Both the position numbers and the translations under genes were made by a program. From positions 16,894,533 to 16,958,532 of the forward strand of contig OZ038496.1 of NCBI GenBank assembly GCA_964036315.1: DNA of 64,000 bases. Reading direction: 5' to 3'. The DNA comes from Acanthosepion esculentum. Its lineage: Eukaryota > Mollusca > Cephalopoda > Sepiida > Sepiidae. The notes under the pieces are model-generated. The model worked only from the letters and a program-made list of their open reading frames with translations, was not told the origin of the DNA and did no database searches. Every line of letters starts with the position of its first letter. Positions within the stretch are counted from its first letter, which is position 1. Shown here one piece after another: positions 10,849 through 21,459 of this stretch.

Positions 10849-10858
<10 letters not shown>
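9479..10858 (+). mobile_element. LINE-A copy, 5'-truncated, best preserved
   Basis: It holds the RT palm onward, the C-terminal domain, a 210-bp pyrimidine-rich 3' UTR and the terminal GCTTGGGGTGATACGCTT with an A run. In the 3' UTR the TTCTGTAACCC block occurs at 10704 and 10796 (92 bp apart). That dimer is the apparent ancestor of the 93-bp array at 15-21 kb. The element has lost its endonuclease and the N-terminal half of RT. Confidence 0.9.
9490..10641 (+). CDS. Partial non-LTR retrotransposon reverse transcriptase (LINE-A), catalytically impaired
   Basis: The 383-codon frame encodes the C-terminal part of a non-LTR RT. Residues 24-35 hold the LDISKVFDRVWH motif with the first catalytic Asp at 25. 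Residues 81-90 hold GVPQGSILGP. The catalytic box at 111-114 reads YADS instead of YADD, so the last Asp is lost. The thumb and C-terminal region follow, with [24 protein letters not shown] and [11 protein letters not shown]. The stop at 10641 is the natural family end, as minus-strand copies end the same way. The listed Met is only the first ATG after the (AT)n junction, so the true N-terminus is missing. The style suggests a jockey/CR1-type RT, but I cannot fix the clade. Not a host gene. Confidence 0.85.
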   Translation: MLTAITEFVYQAIHNNGEARAVALDISKVFDRVWHAGLLHKLQGYGITGRLFDLIKSFLSYRELKVVLSGFISSSYPTNAGVPQGSILGPTLLLIIINYLPDAIDSQVSIYADSTTIYSCLKHKSSDADKVNLAAQIEKDLQSVVNWGERWMVNFNASKTKLLSINHHKDPSLHPIRMSEDQLLQSSSLRLLGLTLSADLRWNKYIESVASSTARKVGSLCRARKFFSPESILQVYKLTICPCMEYCCHIWSGTPAVCLRVLDRIQRRICNVIGPDLSSRLQLLSHRRDVASLCLFYKYFHGNCSEELLSLVPRPREFKRPTRLASCSHPFTVETVRCRRLFYSNSFMSRTSRLWNSLPYYCFSDKYNLQRFKCSVNRHLQLP

Positions 10859-10879
<21 letters not shown>

Positions 10880-10880
10880 A
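10859..10880. repeat. (AT)n tract after LINE-A poly(A)
   Basis: AT dinucleotides directly follow the A run. GAATAG-rich sequence then leads to the right 86-bp repeat. Confidence 0.9.
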
Positions 10881-10951
10881 AGGATATAGAATAGAATAGA
10901 TATTAGAATAGAATATAATAGATTTTAGTATTGCCTTACTGTTCACAGGTA

Positions 10952-11037
10952 TTTTAGATTGTGCACATTTCATTTGAAACAAATTTTATTTACAGTGGAT
11001 TACCATCCTTTGATATAAACTTATTTCAAGATTTTAG
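10952..11037. repeat. Right copy of 86-bp direct repeat flanking LINE-A
   Basis: Pairs with 9324-9409; both start TTTTAGATTGTGCACATTTC. It is longer than a usual LINE TSD. Confidence 0.85.
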
Positions 11038-11089
11038 TCATTATTTTGTCATTATGGTTAGAAATCTTAGTTTTACATTGATACTCAGC

Positions 11090-11300
11090 CAGTACGACGC
11101 CTAAGAGTCACTCGAGGTAGAGGGTTACAGAGTAAGAAGTACCACCCCAAGAAAAGTGATAAGGCAAGGGGCCACAGGAGAGTGAACGAGAAGGAAAATA
11201 CTTTAGAAGGAGCAGGAGACCCAATCCTAAACTTGAAACGAGGGATAAATCTCTACTCATCTTCAAAAGATAGGGGAGGAGTGTGAAATGGAAGATATGT
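11090..11300 (-). mobile_element. LINE-B 3'-end fragment
   Basis: Contains the minus-strand form of the LINE-B terminus (plus-strand reading GAGTCACTCGAGGTAGAGGG), found also at 34.8, 44.85 and 61.15 kb and on the plus strand at 52.07 kb. No open frame. Confidence 0.5.
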
Positions 11301-11777
11301 GAACCTATGTATTATCAAGGTAAAAATAATAAATAAAAATCCAGAGCTATTTATGAGATTATTTTTATTAGTTTATTTACTGTTTGATACTTTCTTTTAG
11401 GCTGTTATTCTTATGTAGTGTAGATTTAAGAAAAACAGGAAGATCTACTCAAACCTTGCATTAGTTTCAGTATCAGAAATTCAGAAAAAAGAAAATATCA
11501 GTAAATAAAAACAAAGTACAGATAAATCTTTATGAAGCCAAGGGCAGGTATAGAATGCAGAGTCTGGGCCAGGATGGCAAGCAATTGGTCAGAATATCTA
11601 TTGGGCATAGTATTTTGACATTTGTTGGATTGCCTTTGTTTAAGTTTTGGATATAAAACTAATAACTAAAACTAAAACAGTGCAAAGTCAGTCGTGGCCC
11701 ACAAGAAATTTGAAAGGTTGACATGCTTTCAGCACACAGATACCACAGAGAGGTTGGGCCGCACATGGCAGAATGCT
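11301..11777. other. Unassigned AT-rich stretch
   Basis: About 85 bp around 11455-11540 resembles 46180-46265 (shared AAATAAAAACAAAGTACAGA), so part is a dispersed repeat. Otherwise nothing recognised. Confidence 0.35.
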
Positions 11778-11947
11778 AAGCCAATAAGTGAGTAGTGATT
11801 TTCCAAGCATAGCTCAGATGTGGCACAAGGCCGAAATTATGGGGCACCCAGTAAGGATCGAACTCACTACTCAGTCGTAATAGTTCTAGCAAGACAAGCT
11901 TGCTAACCTTTACACCACCTCGAGGTGCCCAAGCCAATAAGTGAGTA
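11778..11947 (-). mobile_element. tRNA-derived SINE with 17-bp TSD
   Basis: A perfect 17-bp target duplication (AAGCCAATAAGTGAGTA) at 11778-11794 and 11931-11947 flanks a 136-bp body. Read on the minus strand from 11930, the body begins GGCACC, has an A-box-like TGGTGTAAAGG and a B-box-like GAGTTCGATCC, and closes with GGTGCC. The ends can pair as a 6-bp acceptor stem, so the head is tRNA-like. Adjacent is the segment TGTGGCACAAGGCCG, a phrase I associate with cephalopod SINEs. It is a retroposed copy, not a functional tRNA gene. Confidence 0.75.
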
Positions 11948-12178
11948 TACATTCCTCTGAAGTTCTTCCTCACAGTATCTGCTAGAAAAGATGCTATAAT
12001 ATTTGTCTCATATAAAACAGAAAAGAAAAAAATGAACAGGTGTTGCCTCAGGGATGGAATCCTCCCCCAGACCAGTCACCTTTTAAAAAGACCCTCATTA
12101 AAGATCATATGTGTTTATTTCCTAACATGCAGAAATCTATATGCAGATACCAATGATTAATGATGATTTCCAAAGTAA

Positions 12179-12229
<51 letters not shown>

Positions 12230-12370
12230 CTAACCTTAGTTTGTTGTCAAGTTTTTTGAATTCTTGTATACTTATATTTTGATTGGTCATTCCAGCATAT
12301 GTAACAGTGTTTCTCCTTAGAGAGAGTTGTTTGATTGATTTGAACCTTTTAAAACCCTTTATTCTACATT
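11948..12370. other. Unassigned stretch with (AT)n tract
   Basis: Contains (AT)n at 12179-12228. No gene seen; the minus-strand open frame over the microsatellite is an artefact. Confidence 0.4.
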
Positions 12371-12377
12371 CAACATC

Positions 12378-12432
12378 ATCACTTGATAAGACACCAGAAG
12401 TGTTGAAACAAAATGGCTATTTTTGTAGTGAT
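12378..12432 (+). ncRNA. Degenerate hammerhead-ribozyme-like fold
   Basis: Stem I can form from ATCAC (12378-12382) and GTGAT (12428-12432). The core position reads TTGATAA instead of CTGATGA. Stem II pairs GACAC (12390-12394) with GTGTT (12400-12404). GAAA lies at 12405-12408. Stem III pairs ACAAAA (12408-12413) with TTTTGT (12421-12426). The two core substitutions (C3 and G8 equivalents) should abolish activity. The stem II sequence differs from the intact-core copy at 24.09 kb yet still pairs, which supports a shared fold. Confidence 0.4.
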
Positions 12433-12469
12433 TTTATAATATATTTATGTTATAAACCAATGCCTTTAT

Positions 12470-12815
12470 CCACTGTGCCATGTGTCCTCAAGGACACATG
12501 GCACAGTGGTTAGATCCAGTGACAGGACCCAAAGAGTGTGAGTTCAATACCCAGTTAAGGGAGTGGAGAACTTTCAGAGGGAAATTTAACAAGAGATAAC
12601 TGATAACTGACATCTATTAAACATGGCACGTGGAAGTAGAACAGTCTACCCCAGTGAGCAAAATAAATGGTTCAGTTCAACATTCCAACTACCTGAAGAA
12701 GGCTGGAGCATACAACAGCCGAAACGTAATAAATATGGCGACAAAGATGAGGACAATAGTTCGAATAATGTAAATAATATACATAATACCTCATCTCAGA
12801 AATATAGACAGATAT
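12470..12815 (+). mobile_element. tRNA-derived SINE S1 with inverted head
   Basis: The head has the A-box-like TGGCACAGTGG and B-box-like GAGTTCAATACCC. The body carries AGAACAGTCTACCCCAGTGA, an ACCTGAAGAAGGCTG...CAGCCGAAAC hairpin and the tail ending CATCTCAGAAATATAGACAG. At the left the head is mirrored: 12470-12488 and 12491-12509 are a perfect 19-bp inverted repeat with a 2-nt centre. Other copies lie at 34.0-34.4 and 59.5-60.1 kb. Confidence 0.65.
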
Positions 12816-13112
12816 TCTTTTCTTTGTTACCAGAGAAATCTTCCTGTCTCGCAATATTCTGCTCAGCTTTTGGAATGTGTCCTTGGTCATCAGAATACAT
12901 CTACGGATCTCAGTGTCTCACTAACCATCCTCTGTCAAAATGCTTCCCAGATGTTTAAAATTCCACATCTGCTTGATTCTAGTGTTCTCAACCTGCAAAT
13001 CACATTTTGGGCTCATCCTTTTACTGATGACCATGCATTCCATCTTCTTGTAGTTTATCCTTAGTCCCTTCTTCTCACTCTCCATCGCTACCTTCTGTAG
13101 GAGATTTTGTAA
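12815..13112 (-). mobile_element. LINE-C fragment (post-palm RT to thumb)
   Basis: The minus strand encodes, across frameshifts, LQKVAMESEKKGLRINYKK, MECMVISKRMSPKCDLQV, a HLGSILTEDG-like segment and MTKDTFQKLSRILRDRKISL. In LINE-C these follow each other directly after the RT active site. SINE S1 abuts its 3' side. Confidence 0.6.
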
Positions 13113-13999
13113 TTTCTTTTACCTTTTTTTTTTGCTTACAATTTTCATTTATTGTTTGCCCATAATACAGGAGAAACTATTAATGCTGTTAAATTTCTTT
13201 TGCCTTCTATTAATATGAGACAAACAAAAAAGTAACCATAACTAAAAAGAAAATATAAAACCGGATCTTTCAATTTCAACTTGGGAGATGAAAGTTGTCA
13301 TCACAGTTATCTCCCTTGATCTCAACGGACACAATCTGACATGTCTGACTTAAATGGAACAGTTTTTTTGTTTTGCATCTTTTATTGGGGGCTAATTTCT
13401 GGATACAGTGCCCATTCAGCCACAGATGTTAGGTAGAAGAGTGAATAAATATTCAAACTGTTTATTCTTTATTCCAGTTCCAATAAACTTAGTGTGTTTT
13501 ATACAAGAAAAGGTTTATTTAATGTGAGGAATGTGTCTGACATGAGAAGTCTGAGAAAGGTAGCAGACTCAATTAACCCAATTGGTTCTAGTGTCATTTT
13601 ATAGAAATTCCTTGTTATTGACTCAAATGAAACTCACCAAAGAAATTAATTTATTCTCTTCCCACCTTTTTCTTCCATTTTTAGTTTCTTTAAAAATAGC
13701 TTCTGTGTGTCAAATATTTTATTTGATTGCATATATGATCCCCACTAATCTAGGTATGAGTATTGATAGTGAAAGATAGCTGGGTAATATTAGCCAGCCA
13801 TCTAACTCAACTTTACTTTTAAAACCTGAAAAGCCATGTTTCTTTTTTCTTTTTATAAAATGGAGATTGTAGTTTTTATGGGTTTTTAAAATATAATTAC
13901 AAAAGATTCTTTAATTTTAGTTAGATGCTTTGCATTTTTTTCTTTACTAATAGGCCCAACAGCCACTCTGTGTAAAGGGCTACTGAATGAAATTGTTGT
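13113..13999. other. Unassigned stretch
   Basis: No gene or element recognised. The 65-codon open frame at 13582 has no family features. Confidence 0.4.
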
Positions 14000-14170
14000 A
14001 TCGGTGTCAGAAGAAGAGGTAAGAAGTACAGTTTATGAGGATATCTAGGAAAGACAATGGTTAAATTTAGATTTGAAGAGGTTAAGACTCTAGTGATGCA
14101 ACCCTCTCAGCAGTTCTTTCTGCAAATAAGTGGTTCTTGGGAAGAAGTTGTCCAAATGGAACTTCCTTTT
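14000..14170 (-). mobile_element. Probable LINE-B fragment
   Basis: Segments such as AGATTTGAAGAGGTTAAGAC, CTAGTGATG and the following CTGCAAATAAGTGG recall the LINE-B 3' region at 34.9 and 61.6 kb. The match is weak. Confidence 0.3.
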
Positions 14171-15036
14171 TACTAACAGAAAATGAAAGGAATGAACTTC
14201 TGTTGGCATTTAATATCTATTTGCATTTCTATTTTTGCATTCCAGTATCATACAATTAAGCTAAGTCACAGTTCCCAACTAGATGACACTACCATTTACT
14301 CCTGTCTCAAAAGAAAATCTGTCAGATCTGATAATTTAAACCTGGCAGCTGCTCTAGAAAAGGACCTCCAATCTGTGGCTAACTGGGGCAGGAAATGGCT
14401 TGTAAATTTTATTACCTCTAAAACAAAACTGCTTTAATTTAACCATGACAGAAAACCTTTTCTGCTTGCCACTGCACCTTCTTGGCCTCATGATTTCCAA
14501 TTATATGAATCAATAGCTGCATCTACTGCAAGGAAAGTTGGGTCACTGTGTTGTGCCAGAAGATTTTTCTCGTCACAATCTATCTTGCACACTTGCAAAT
14601 CTACCATTTATCTATGCATGGAATCCTAGTTCCATATCTGGTCTAGTGCTCCTGCTATATATCTCAAGATTCTTGACAAAATTCAAAGAAGGATCTGTCA
14701 TATAATTGATCCTGACTTGATCAGGCACTTTCTCACTGACATGATGTGACTTCCCTCTGTCTTTTCTACAAATATTTTCATGGCAACTTATCTGACAAGC
14801 TATTTTCGTTGGTGCCCCAACTACATGAATTTAAGTGTGCTACTAGATTGGCAACTAGGTCCCACTGTGTTACTAATGAAATAGCTAAATGCAACTGCTG
14901 CTTCAACTCCAGCAATTTCTTTTCTCGTACTTCCCACCTGTGGAACTCTATTCCATTTACTTGCCTCCTGATTAATATAATCTTCAAAAATTTAAATGCA
15001 ATTTCAATTGTCATCTTCTATCTTCTTGAACACCAT

Positions 15037-18000
15037 TCATCTTTTGTCCTTTCCCCAATCCTTCTTGTTCTCAGTCTTCTCTTTCACTTCCTGTAACCCC
15101 CTGCATACTAGTGGCATTCCCGTTCATCTGTTGTCCTTTCCTCAATCCTCCATATTCTCAGTCTTCTCTTTCACTTTCACTACCTGTAACCCCCTCCGTA
15201 CTAGTGGCCTTCCCTTTCATCTTTTGTCCTTTCCTCAATCCTCCCTATTCTCAGTCTTCTCTTTCACTTTCACTCCCTGTAACCCCCTGCGTACTAGTGG
15301 CATTCCCTTTCATCTTTTGTCCTTTCCTCAATCCTCCCTATTCTCAGTCTTCTCTTTCACTTTCACTCCCTGTAACCCGCCTGCGTACTAGTGGCATTCC
15401 CTTTCATCTTTTGTCCTTTCCTCAATCCTCCCTATTCTCAGTCTTCTCTTTCACTTTCACTCCCTGTAACCCCCTGCGTACGAGTGGCCTTCCCTTTCAT
15501 CTTTTGTCCTTTCCTCAATCCTCCCTATTCTCAGTCTTCTCTTTCACTTTCACTCCCTGTAACCCCCTGCGTACTAGTGGCATTCCCTTTCATCTGTTGT
15601 CCTTTCCTCAATCCTCCCTATTCTCAGTCTTCTCTTTCACTTTCACTCCCTGTAACCCCCTGCGTACTAGTGGCCTTCCCTTTCATCTTTTGTCCTTTCC
15701 TCAATCCTCCCTATTCTCAGTCTTCTCTTTCACTTTCACTCCCTGTAACCCCCTGCTTACTAGTGGCATTCCCTTTCATCTTTTGTCCTTTCCTCAATCC
15801 TCCCTATTCTCAGTCTTCTCTTTCACTTTCACTCCCTGTAACCCGCCTGCGTACTAGTGGCATTCCCTTTCATCTTTTGTCCTTTCCTCAATCCTCCCTA
15901 TTCTCAGTCTTCTCTTTCACTTTCACTCCCTGTAACCCCCTGCTTACTAGTGGCATTCCCTTTCATCTTTTGTCCTTTCCTCAATCCTCCCTATTCTCAG
16001 TCTTCTCTTTCACTTTCACTCCCTGTAACCCCCTCCGTACTAGTGGCCTTCCCTTTCATCTTTTGTCCTTTCCTCAATCCTCCCTATTCTCAGTCTTCTC
16101 TTTCACTTTCACTCCCTGTAACCCCCTGCGTACTAGTGGCATTCCCTTTCATCTTTTGTCCTTTCCTCAATCCTCCCTATTCTCAGTCTTCTCTTTCACT
16201 TTCACTCCCTGTAACCCCCTCCGTACTAGTGGCATTCCCTTTCATCTGTTGTCCTTTCCTCAATCCTCCCTATTCTCAGTCTTCTCTTTCACTTTCACTC
16301 CCTGTAACCCCCTGCTTACTAGTGGCATTCCCTTTCATCTGTTGTCCTTTCCTCAATCCTCCCTATTCTCAGTCTTCTCTTTCACTTTCACTCCCTGTAA
16401 CCCCCTGCTTACTAGTGGCATTCCCTTTCATCTGTTGTCCTTTCCTCAATCCTCCCTATTCTCAGTCTTCTCTTTCACTTTCACTCCCTGTAACCCCCTG
16501 CGTACTAGTGGCCTTCCCTTTCATCTTTTGTCCTTTCCTCAATCCTCCCTATTCTCAGTCTTCTCTTTCACTTTCACTCCCTGTAACCCGCCTGCGTACT
16601 AGTGGCATTCCCTTTCATCTTTTGTCCTTTCCTCAATCCTCCCTATTCTCAGTCTTCTCTTTCACTTTCACTCCCTGTAACCCGCCTGCGTACTAGTGGC
16701 ATTCCCTTTCATCTTTTGTCCTTTCCTCAATCCTCCCTATTCTCAGTCTTCTCTTTCACTTTCACTCCCTGTAACCCCCTGCTTACTAGTGGCATTCCCT
16801 TTCATCTTTTGTCCTTTCCTCAATCCTCCCTATTCTCAGTCTTCTCTTTCACTTTCACTCCCTGTAACCCCCTCCGTACTAGTGGCCTTCCCTTTCATCT
16901 TTTGTCCTTTCCTCAATCCTCCCTATTCTCAGTCTTCTCTTTCACTTTCACTCCCTGTAACCCCCTGCGTACTAGTGGCATTCCCTTTCATCTTTTGTCC
17001 TTTCCTCAATCCTCCCTATTCTCAGTCTTCTCTTTCACTTTCACTCCCTGTAACCCCCTCCGTACTAGTGGCATTCCCTTTCATCTGTTGTCCTTTCCTC
17101 AATCCTCCCTATTCTCAGTCTTCTCTTTCACTTTCACTCCCTGTAACCCCCTGCTTACTAGTGGCATTCCCTTTCATCTGTTGTCCTTTCCTCAATCCTC
17201 CCTATTCTCAGTCTTCTCTTTCACTTTCACTCCCTGTAACCCCCTGCTTACTAGTGGCATTCCCTTTCATCTTTTGTCCTTTCCTCAATCCTCCCTATTC
17301 TCAGTCTTCTCTTTCACTTTCACTCCCTGTAACCCCCTGCTTACTAGTGGCATTCCCTTTCATCTTTTGTCCTTTCCTCAATCCTCCCTATTCTCAGTCT
17401 TCTCTTTCACTTTCACTCCCTGTAACCCCCTGCTTACTAGTGGCATTCCCTTTCATCTTTTGTCCTTTCCTCAATCCTCCCTATTCTCAGTCTTCTCTTT
17501 CACTTTCACTCCCTGTAACCCCCTGCTTACTAGTGGCATTCCCTTTCATCTTTTGTCCTTTCCTCAATCCTCCCTATTCTCAGTCTTCTCTTTCACTTTC
17601 ACTCCCTGTAACCCCCTGCTTACTAGTGGCATTCCCTTTCATCTTTTGTCCTTTCCTCAATCCTCCCTATTCTCAGTCTTCTCTTTCACTTTCACTCCCT
17701 GTAACCCCCTGCTTACTAGTGGCATTCCCTTTCATCTGTTGTCCTTTCCTCAATCCTCCCTATTCTCAGTCTTCTCTTTCACTTTCACTCCCTGTAACCC
17801 CCTGCTTACTAGTGGCATTCCCTTTCATCTGTTGTCCTTTCCTCAATCCTCCCTATTCTCAGTCTTCTCTTTCACTTTCACTCCCTGTAACCCCCTGCTT
17901 ACTAGTGGCATTCCCTTTCATCTGTTGTCCTTTCCTCAATCCTCCCTATTCTCAGTCTTCTCTTTCACTTTCACTCCCTGTAACCCCCTGCTTACTAGTG

Positions 18001-21000
18001 GCATTCCCTTTCATCTGTTGTCCTTTCCTCAATCCTCCCTATTCTCAGTCTTCTCTTTCACTTTCACTCCCTGTAACCCCCTGCTTACTAGTGGCATTCC
18101 CTTTCATCTGTTGTCCTTTCCTCAATCCTCCCTATTCTCAGTCTTCTCTTTCACTTTCACTCCCTGTAACCCCCTGCTTACTAGTGGCATTCCCTTTCAT
18201 CTGTTGTCCTTTCCTCAATCCTCCCTATTCTCAGTCTTCTCTTTCACTTTCACTCCCTGTAACCCCCTGCTTACTAGTGGCATTCCCTTTCATCTGTTGT
18301 CCTTTCCTCAATCCTCCCTATTCTCAGTCTTCTCTTTCACTTTCACTCCCTGTAACCCCCTGCTTACTAGTGGCATTCCCTTTCATCTTTTGTCCTTTCC
18401 TCAATCCTCCCTATTCTCAGTCTTCTCTTTCACTTTCACTCCCTGTAACCCCCTGCTTACTAGTGGCATTCCCTTTCATCTTTTGTCCTTTCCTCAATCC
18501 TCCCTATTCTCAGTCTTCTCTTTCACTTTCACTCCCTGTAACCCCCTCCGTACTAGTGGCCTTCCCTTTCATCTTTTGTCCTTTCCTCAATCCTCCCTAT
18601 TCTCAGTCTTCTCTTTCACTTTCACTCCCTGTAACCCCCTGCTTACTAGTGGCATTCCCTTTCATCTGTTGTCCTTTCCTCAATCCTCCCTATTCTCAGT
18701 CTTCTCTTTCACTTTCACTCCCTGTAACCCCCTGCTTACTAGTGGCATTCCCTTTCATCTTTTGTCCTTTCCTCAATCCTCCCTATTCTCAGTCTTCTCT
18801 TTCACTTTCACTCCATGTAACCCCCTGCGTACTAGTGGCATTCCCTTTCATCTTTTGTCCTTTCCTCAATCCTCCCTATTCTCAGTCTTCTCTTTCACTT
18901 TCACTCCATGTAACCCCCTGCTTACTAGTGGCATTCCCTTTCATCTGTTGTCCTTTCCTCAATCCTCCCTATTCTCAGTTTTCTCTTTCACTTTCACTCC
19001 ATGTAACCCCCTGCGTACTAGTGGCATTCCCTTTCATCTGTTGTCCTTTCCTCAATCCTCCCTATTCTCAGTCTTCTCTTTCACTTTCACTCCCTGTAAC
19101 CCCCTCCGTACTAGTGGCCTTCCCTTTCATCTTTTGTCCTTTCCTCAATCCTCCCTATTCTCAGTCTTCTCTTTCACTTTCACTCCCTGTAACCCCCTGC
19201 TTACTAGTGGCATTCCCTTTCATCTGTTGTCCTTTCCTCAATCCTCCCTATTCTCAGTCTTCTCTTTCACTTTCACTCCCTGTAACCCCCTGCTTACTAG
19301 TGGCATTCCCTTTCATCTTTTGTCCTTTCCTCAATCCTCCCTATTCTCAGTCTTCTCTTTCACTTTCACTCCATGTAACCCCCTGCGTACTAGTGGCATT
19401 CCCTTTCATCTTTTGTCCTTTCCTCAATCCTCCCTATTCTCAGTCTTCTCTTTCACTTTCACTCCCTGTAACCCCCTCCGTACTAGTGGCCTTCCCTTTC
19501 ATCTTTTGTCCTTTCCTCAATCCTCCCTATTCTCAGTCTTCTCTTTCACTTTCACTCCCTGTAACCCCCTGCTTACTAGTGGCATTCCCTTTCATCTGTT
19601 GTCCTTTCCTCAATCCTCCCTATTCTCAGTCTTCTCTTTCACTTTCACTCCCTGTAACCCCCTGCTTACTAGTGGCATTCCCTTTCATCTTTTGTCCTTT
19701 CCTCAATCCTCCCTATTCTCAGTCTTCTCTTTCACTTTCACTCCATGTAACCCCCTGCGTACTAGTGGCATTCCCTTTCATCTTTTGTCCTTTCCTCAAT
19801 CCTCCCTATTCTCAGTCTTCTCTTTCACTTTCACTCCCTGTAACCCCCTGCTTACTAGTGGCATTCCCTTTCATCTGTTGTCCTTTCCTCAATCCTCCCT
19901 ATTCTCAGTCTTCTCTTTCACTTTCACTCCCTGTAACCCCCTGCTTACTAGTGGCATTCCCTTTCATCTGTTGTCCTTTCCTCAATCCTCCCTATTCTCA
20001 GTCTTCTCTTTCACTTTCACTCCCTGTAACCCCCTGCTTACTAGTGGCATTCCCTTTCATCTGTTGTCCTTTCCTCAATCCTCCCTATTCTCAGTCTTCT
20101 CTTTCACTTTCACTCCCTGTAACCCCCTGCTTACTAGTGGCATTCCCTTTCATCTTTTGTCCTTTCCTCAATCCTCCCTATTCTCAGTCTTCTCTTTCAC
20201 TTTCACTCCCTGTAACCCCCTGCTTACTAGTGGCATTCCCTTTCATCTTTTGTCCTTTCCTCAATCCTCCCTATTCTCAGTCTTCTCTTTCACTTTCACT
20301 CGCTGTAACCCCCTCCGTACTAGTGGCCTTCCCTTTCATCTTTTGTCCTTTCCTCAATCCTCCCTATTCTCAGTCTTCTCTTTCACTTTCACTCCCTGTA
20401 ACCCCCTGCTTACTAGTGGCATTCCCTTTCATCTGTTGTCCTTTCCTCAATCCTCCCTATTCTCAGTCTTCTCTTTCACTTTCACTCCCTGTAACCCCCT
20501 GCTTACTAGTGGCATTCCCTTTCATCTTTTGTCCTTTCCTCAATCCTCCCTATTCTCAGTCTTCTCTTTCACTTTCACTCCATGTAACCCCCTGCGTACT
20601 AGTGGCATTCCCTTTCATCTTTTGTCCTTTCCTCAATCCTCCCTATTCTCAGTCTTCTCTTTCACTTTCACTCCCTGTAACCCCCTGCTTACTAGTGGCA
20701 TTCCCTTTCATCTTTTGTCCTTTCCTCAATCCTCCCTATTCTCAGTCTTCTCTTTCACTTTCACTCCATGTAACCCCCTGCGTACTAGTGGCATTCCCTT
20801 TCATCTTTTGTCCTTTCCTCAATCCTCCCTATTCTCAGTCTTCTCTTTCACTTTCACTCCATGTAACCCCCTGCTTACTAGTGGCATTCCCTTTCATCTT
20901 TTGTCCTTTCCTCAATCCTCCCTATTCTCAGTTTTCTCTTTCACTTTCACTCCATGTAACCCCCTGCGTACTAGTGGCATTCCCTTTCATCATTTGTCCT

Positions 21001-21430
21001 TTCCTCAATCCTCCCTATTCTCAGTCTTCTCTTTCACTTTCACTCCATGTAACCCCCTGCTTACTAGTGGCATTCCCTTTCATCTTTTGTCCTTTCCTCA
21101 ATCCTCCCTATTCTCAGTTTTCTCTTTCACTTTCACTCCATGTAACCCCCTGCGTACTAGTGGCATTCCCTTTCATCTTTTGTCCTTTCCTCAATCCTCC
21201 CTATTCTCAGTTTTCTCTTTCACTTTCACTCCATGTAACCCCCTGCGTACTAGTGGCATTCCCTTTCATCTGTTGTCCTTTCCTCAATCCTCCCTATTCT
21301 CAGTCTTCTCTTTCACTTTCACTCCATGTAACCCCCTGCTTACTAGTGGCATTCCCTTTCATCTTTTGTCCTTTCCTCAATCCTCCCTATTCTCAGTCTT
21401 CTCTTTCACTTTCACTCCCTGTAATCCTCT
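15037..21430. repeat. 93-bp pyrimidine-rich minisatellite, ~68 units
   Basis: Anchoring on TTCATCTTTTGTCC or its G variant, starts lie at 15037, 15123 and 15216 and continue to 21358. From 15216 to 21358 there are 66 periods totalling 6142 bp, that is 66 x 93 plus 4. The four extra bases are four 94-bp units carrying ACCCGCC, at 15375, 15841, 16586 and 16680. The first unit is 86 bp and divergent, as expected at an array edge. Variant positions are T/G in CTTTTG/CTGTTG, CTGCG/CTGCT/CTCCG, GCATT/GCCTT, CCCTG/CCATG before TAACC, and CAGTC/CAGTT. About 80% of plus-strand bases are pyrimidine. Confidence 0.97.
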
Positions 21431-21459
21431 GCATTCCTGTCTTGCTTGAGGCAAAATGA
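16602..21459 (+). other. Overlapping repeat-driven open frames, not genes
   Basis: Two plus-strand frames stay open for about 1600 codons (16602-21449 and 16696-21459). Shorter versions start at 15111, 15391 and 15857. Because 93 is divisible by three and the unit lacks stops in two of its three frames, any long array will be open in both. The 94-bp units shift the frame and end the earlier ones. The predicted 31-residue period is a direct readout of the DNA repeat and the host sequence is LINE 3' UTR. I see no start context or promoter. Confidence 0.85.

Noticed and set aside
12692..12745. Hammerhead in SINE S1 (CTGAAGAAGGC...GCCGAAAC), also at 34.31 and 59.63 kb
   Set aside because: One unpaired base precedes stem II in every copy, and no stem III/stem I arrangement follows.
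16602..21459. Giant 31-residue-repeat proteins of 1615 and 1587 aa
   Set aside because: Frames are open only because a 93-bp unit lacks stops in two frames; the context is LINE 3' UTR.
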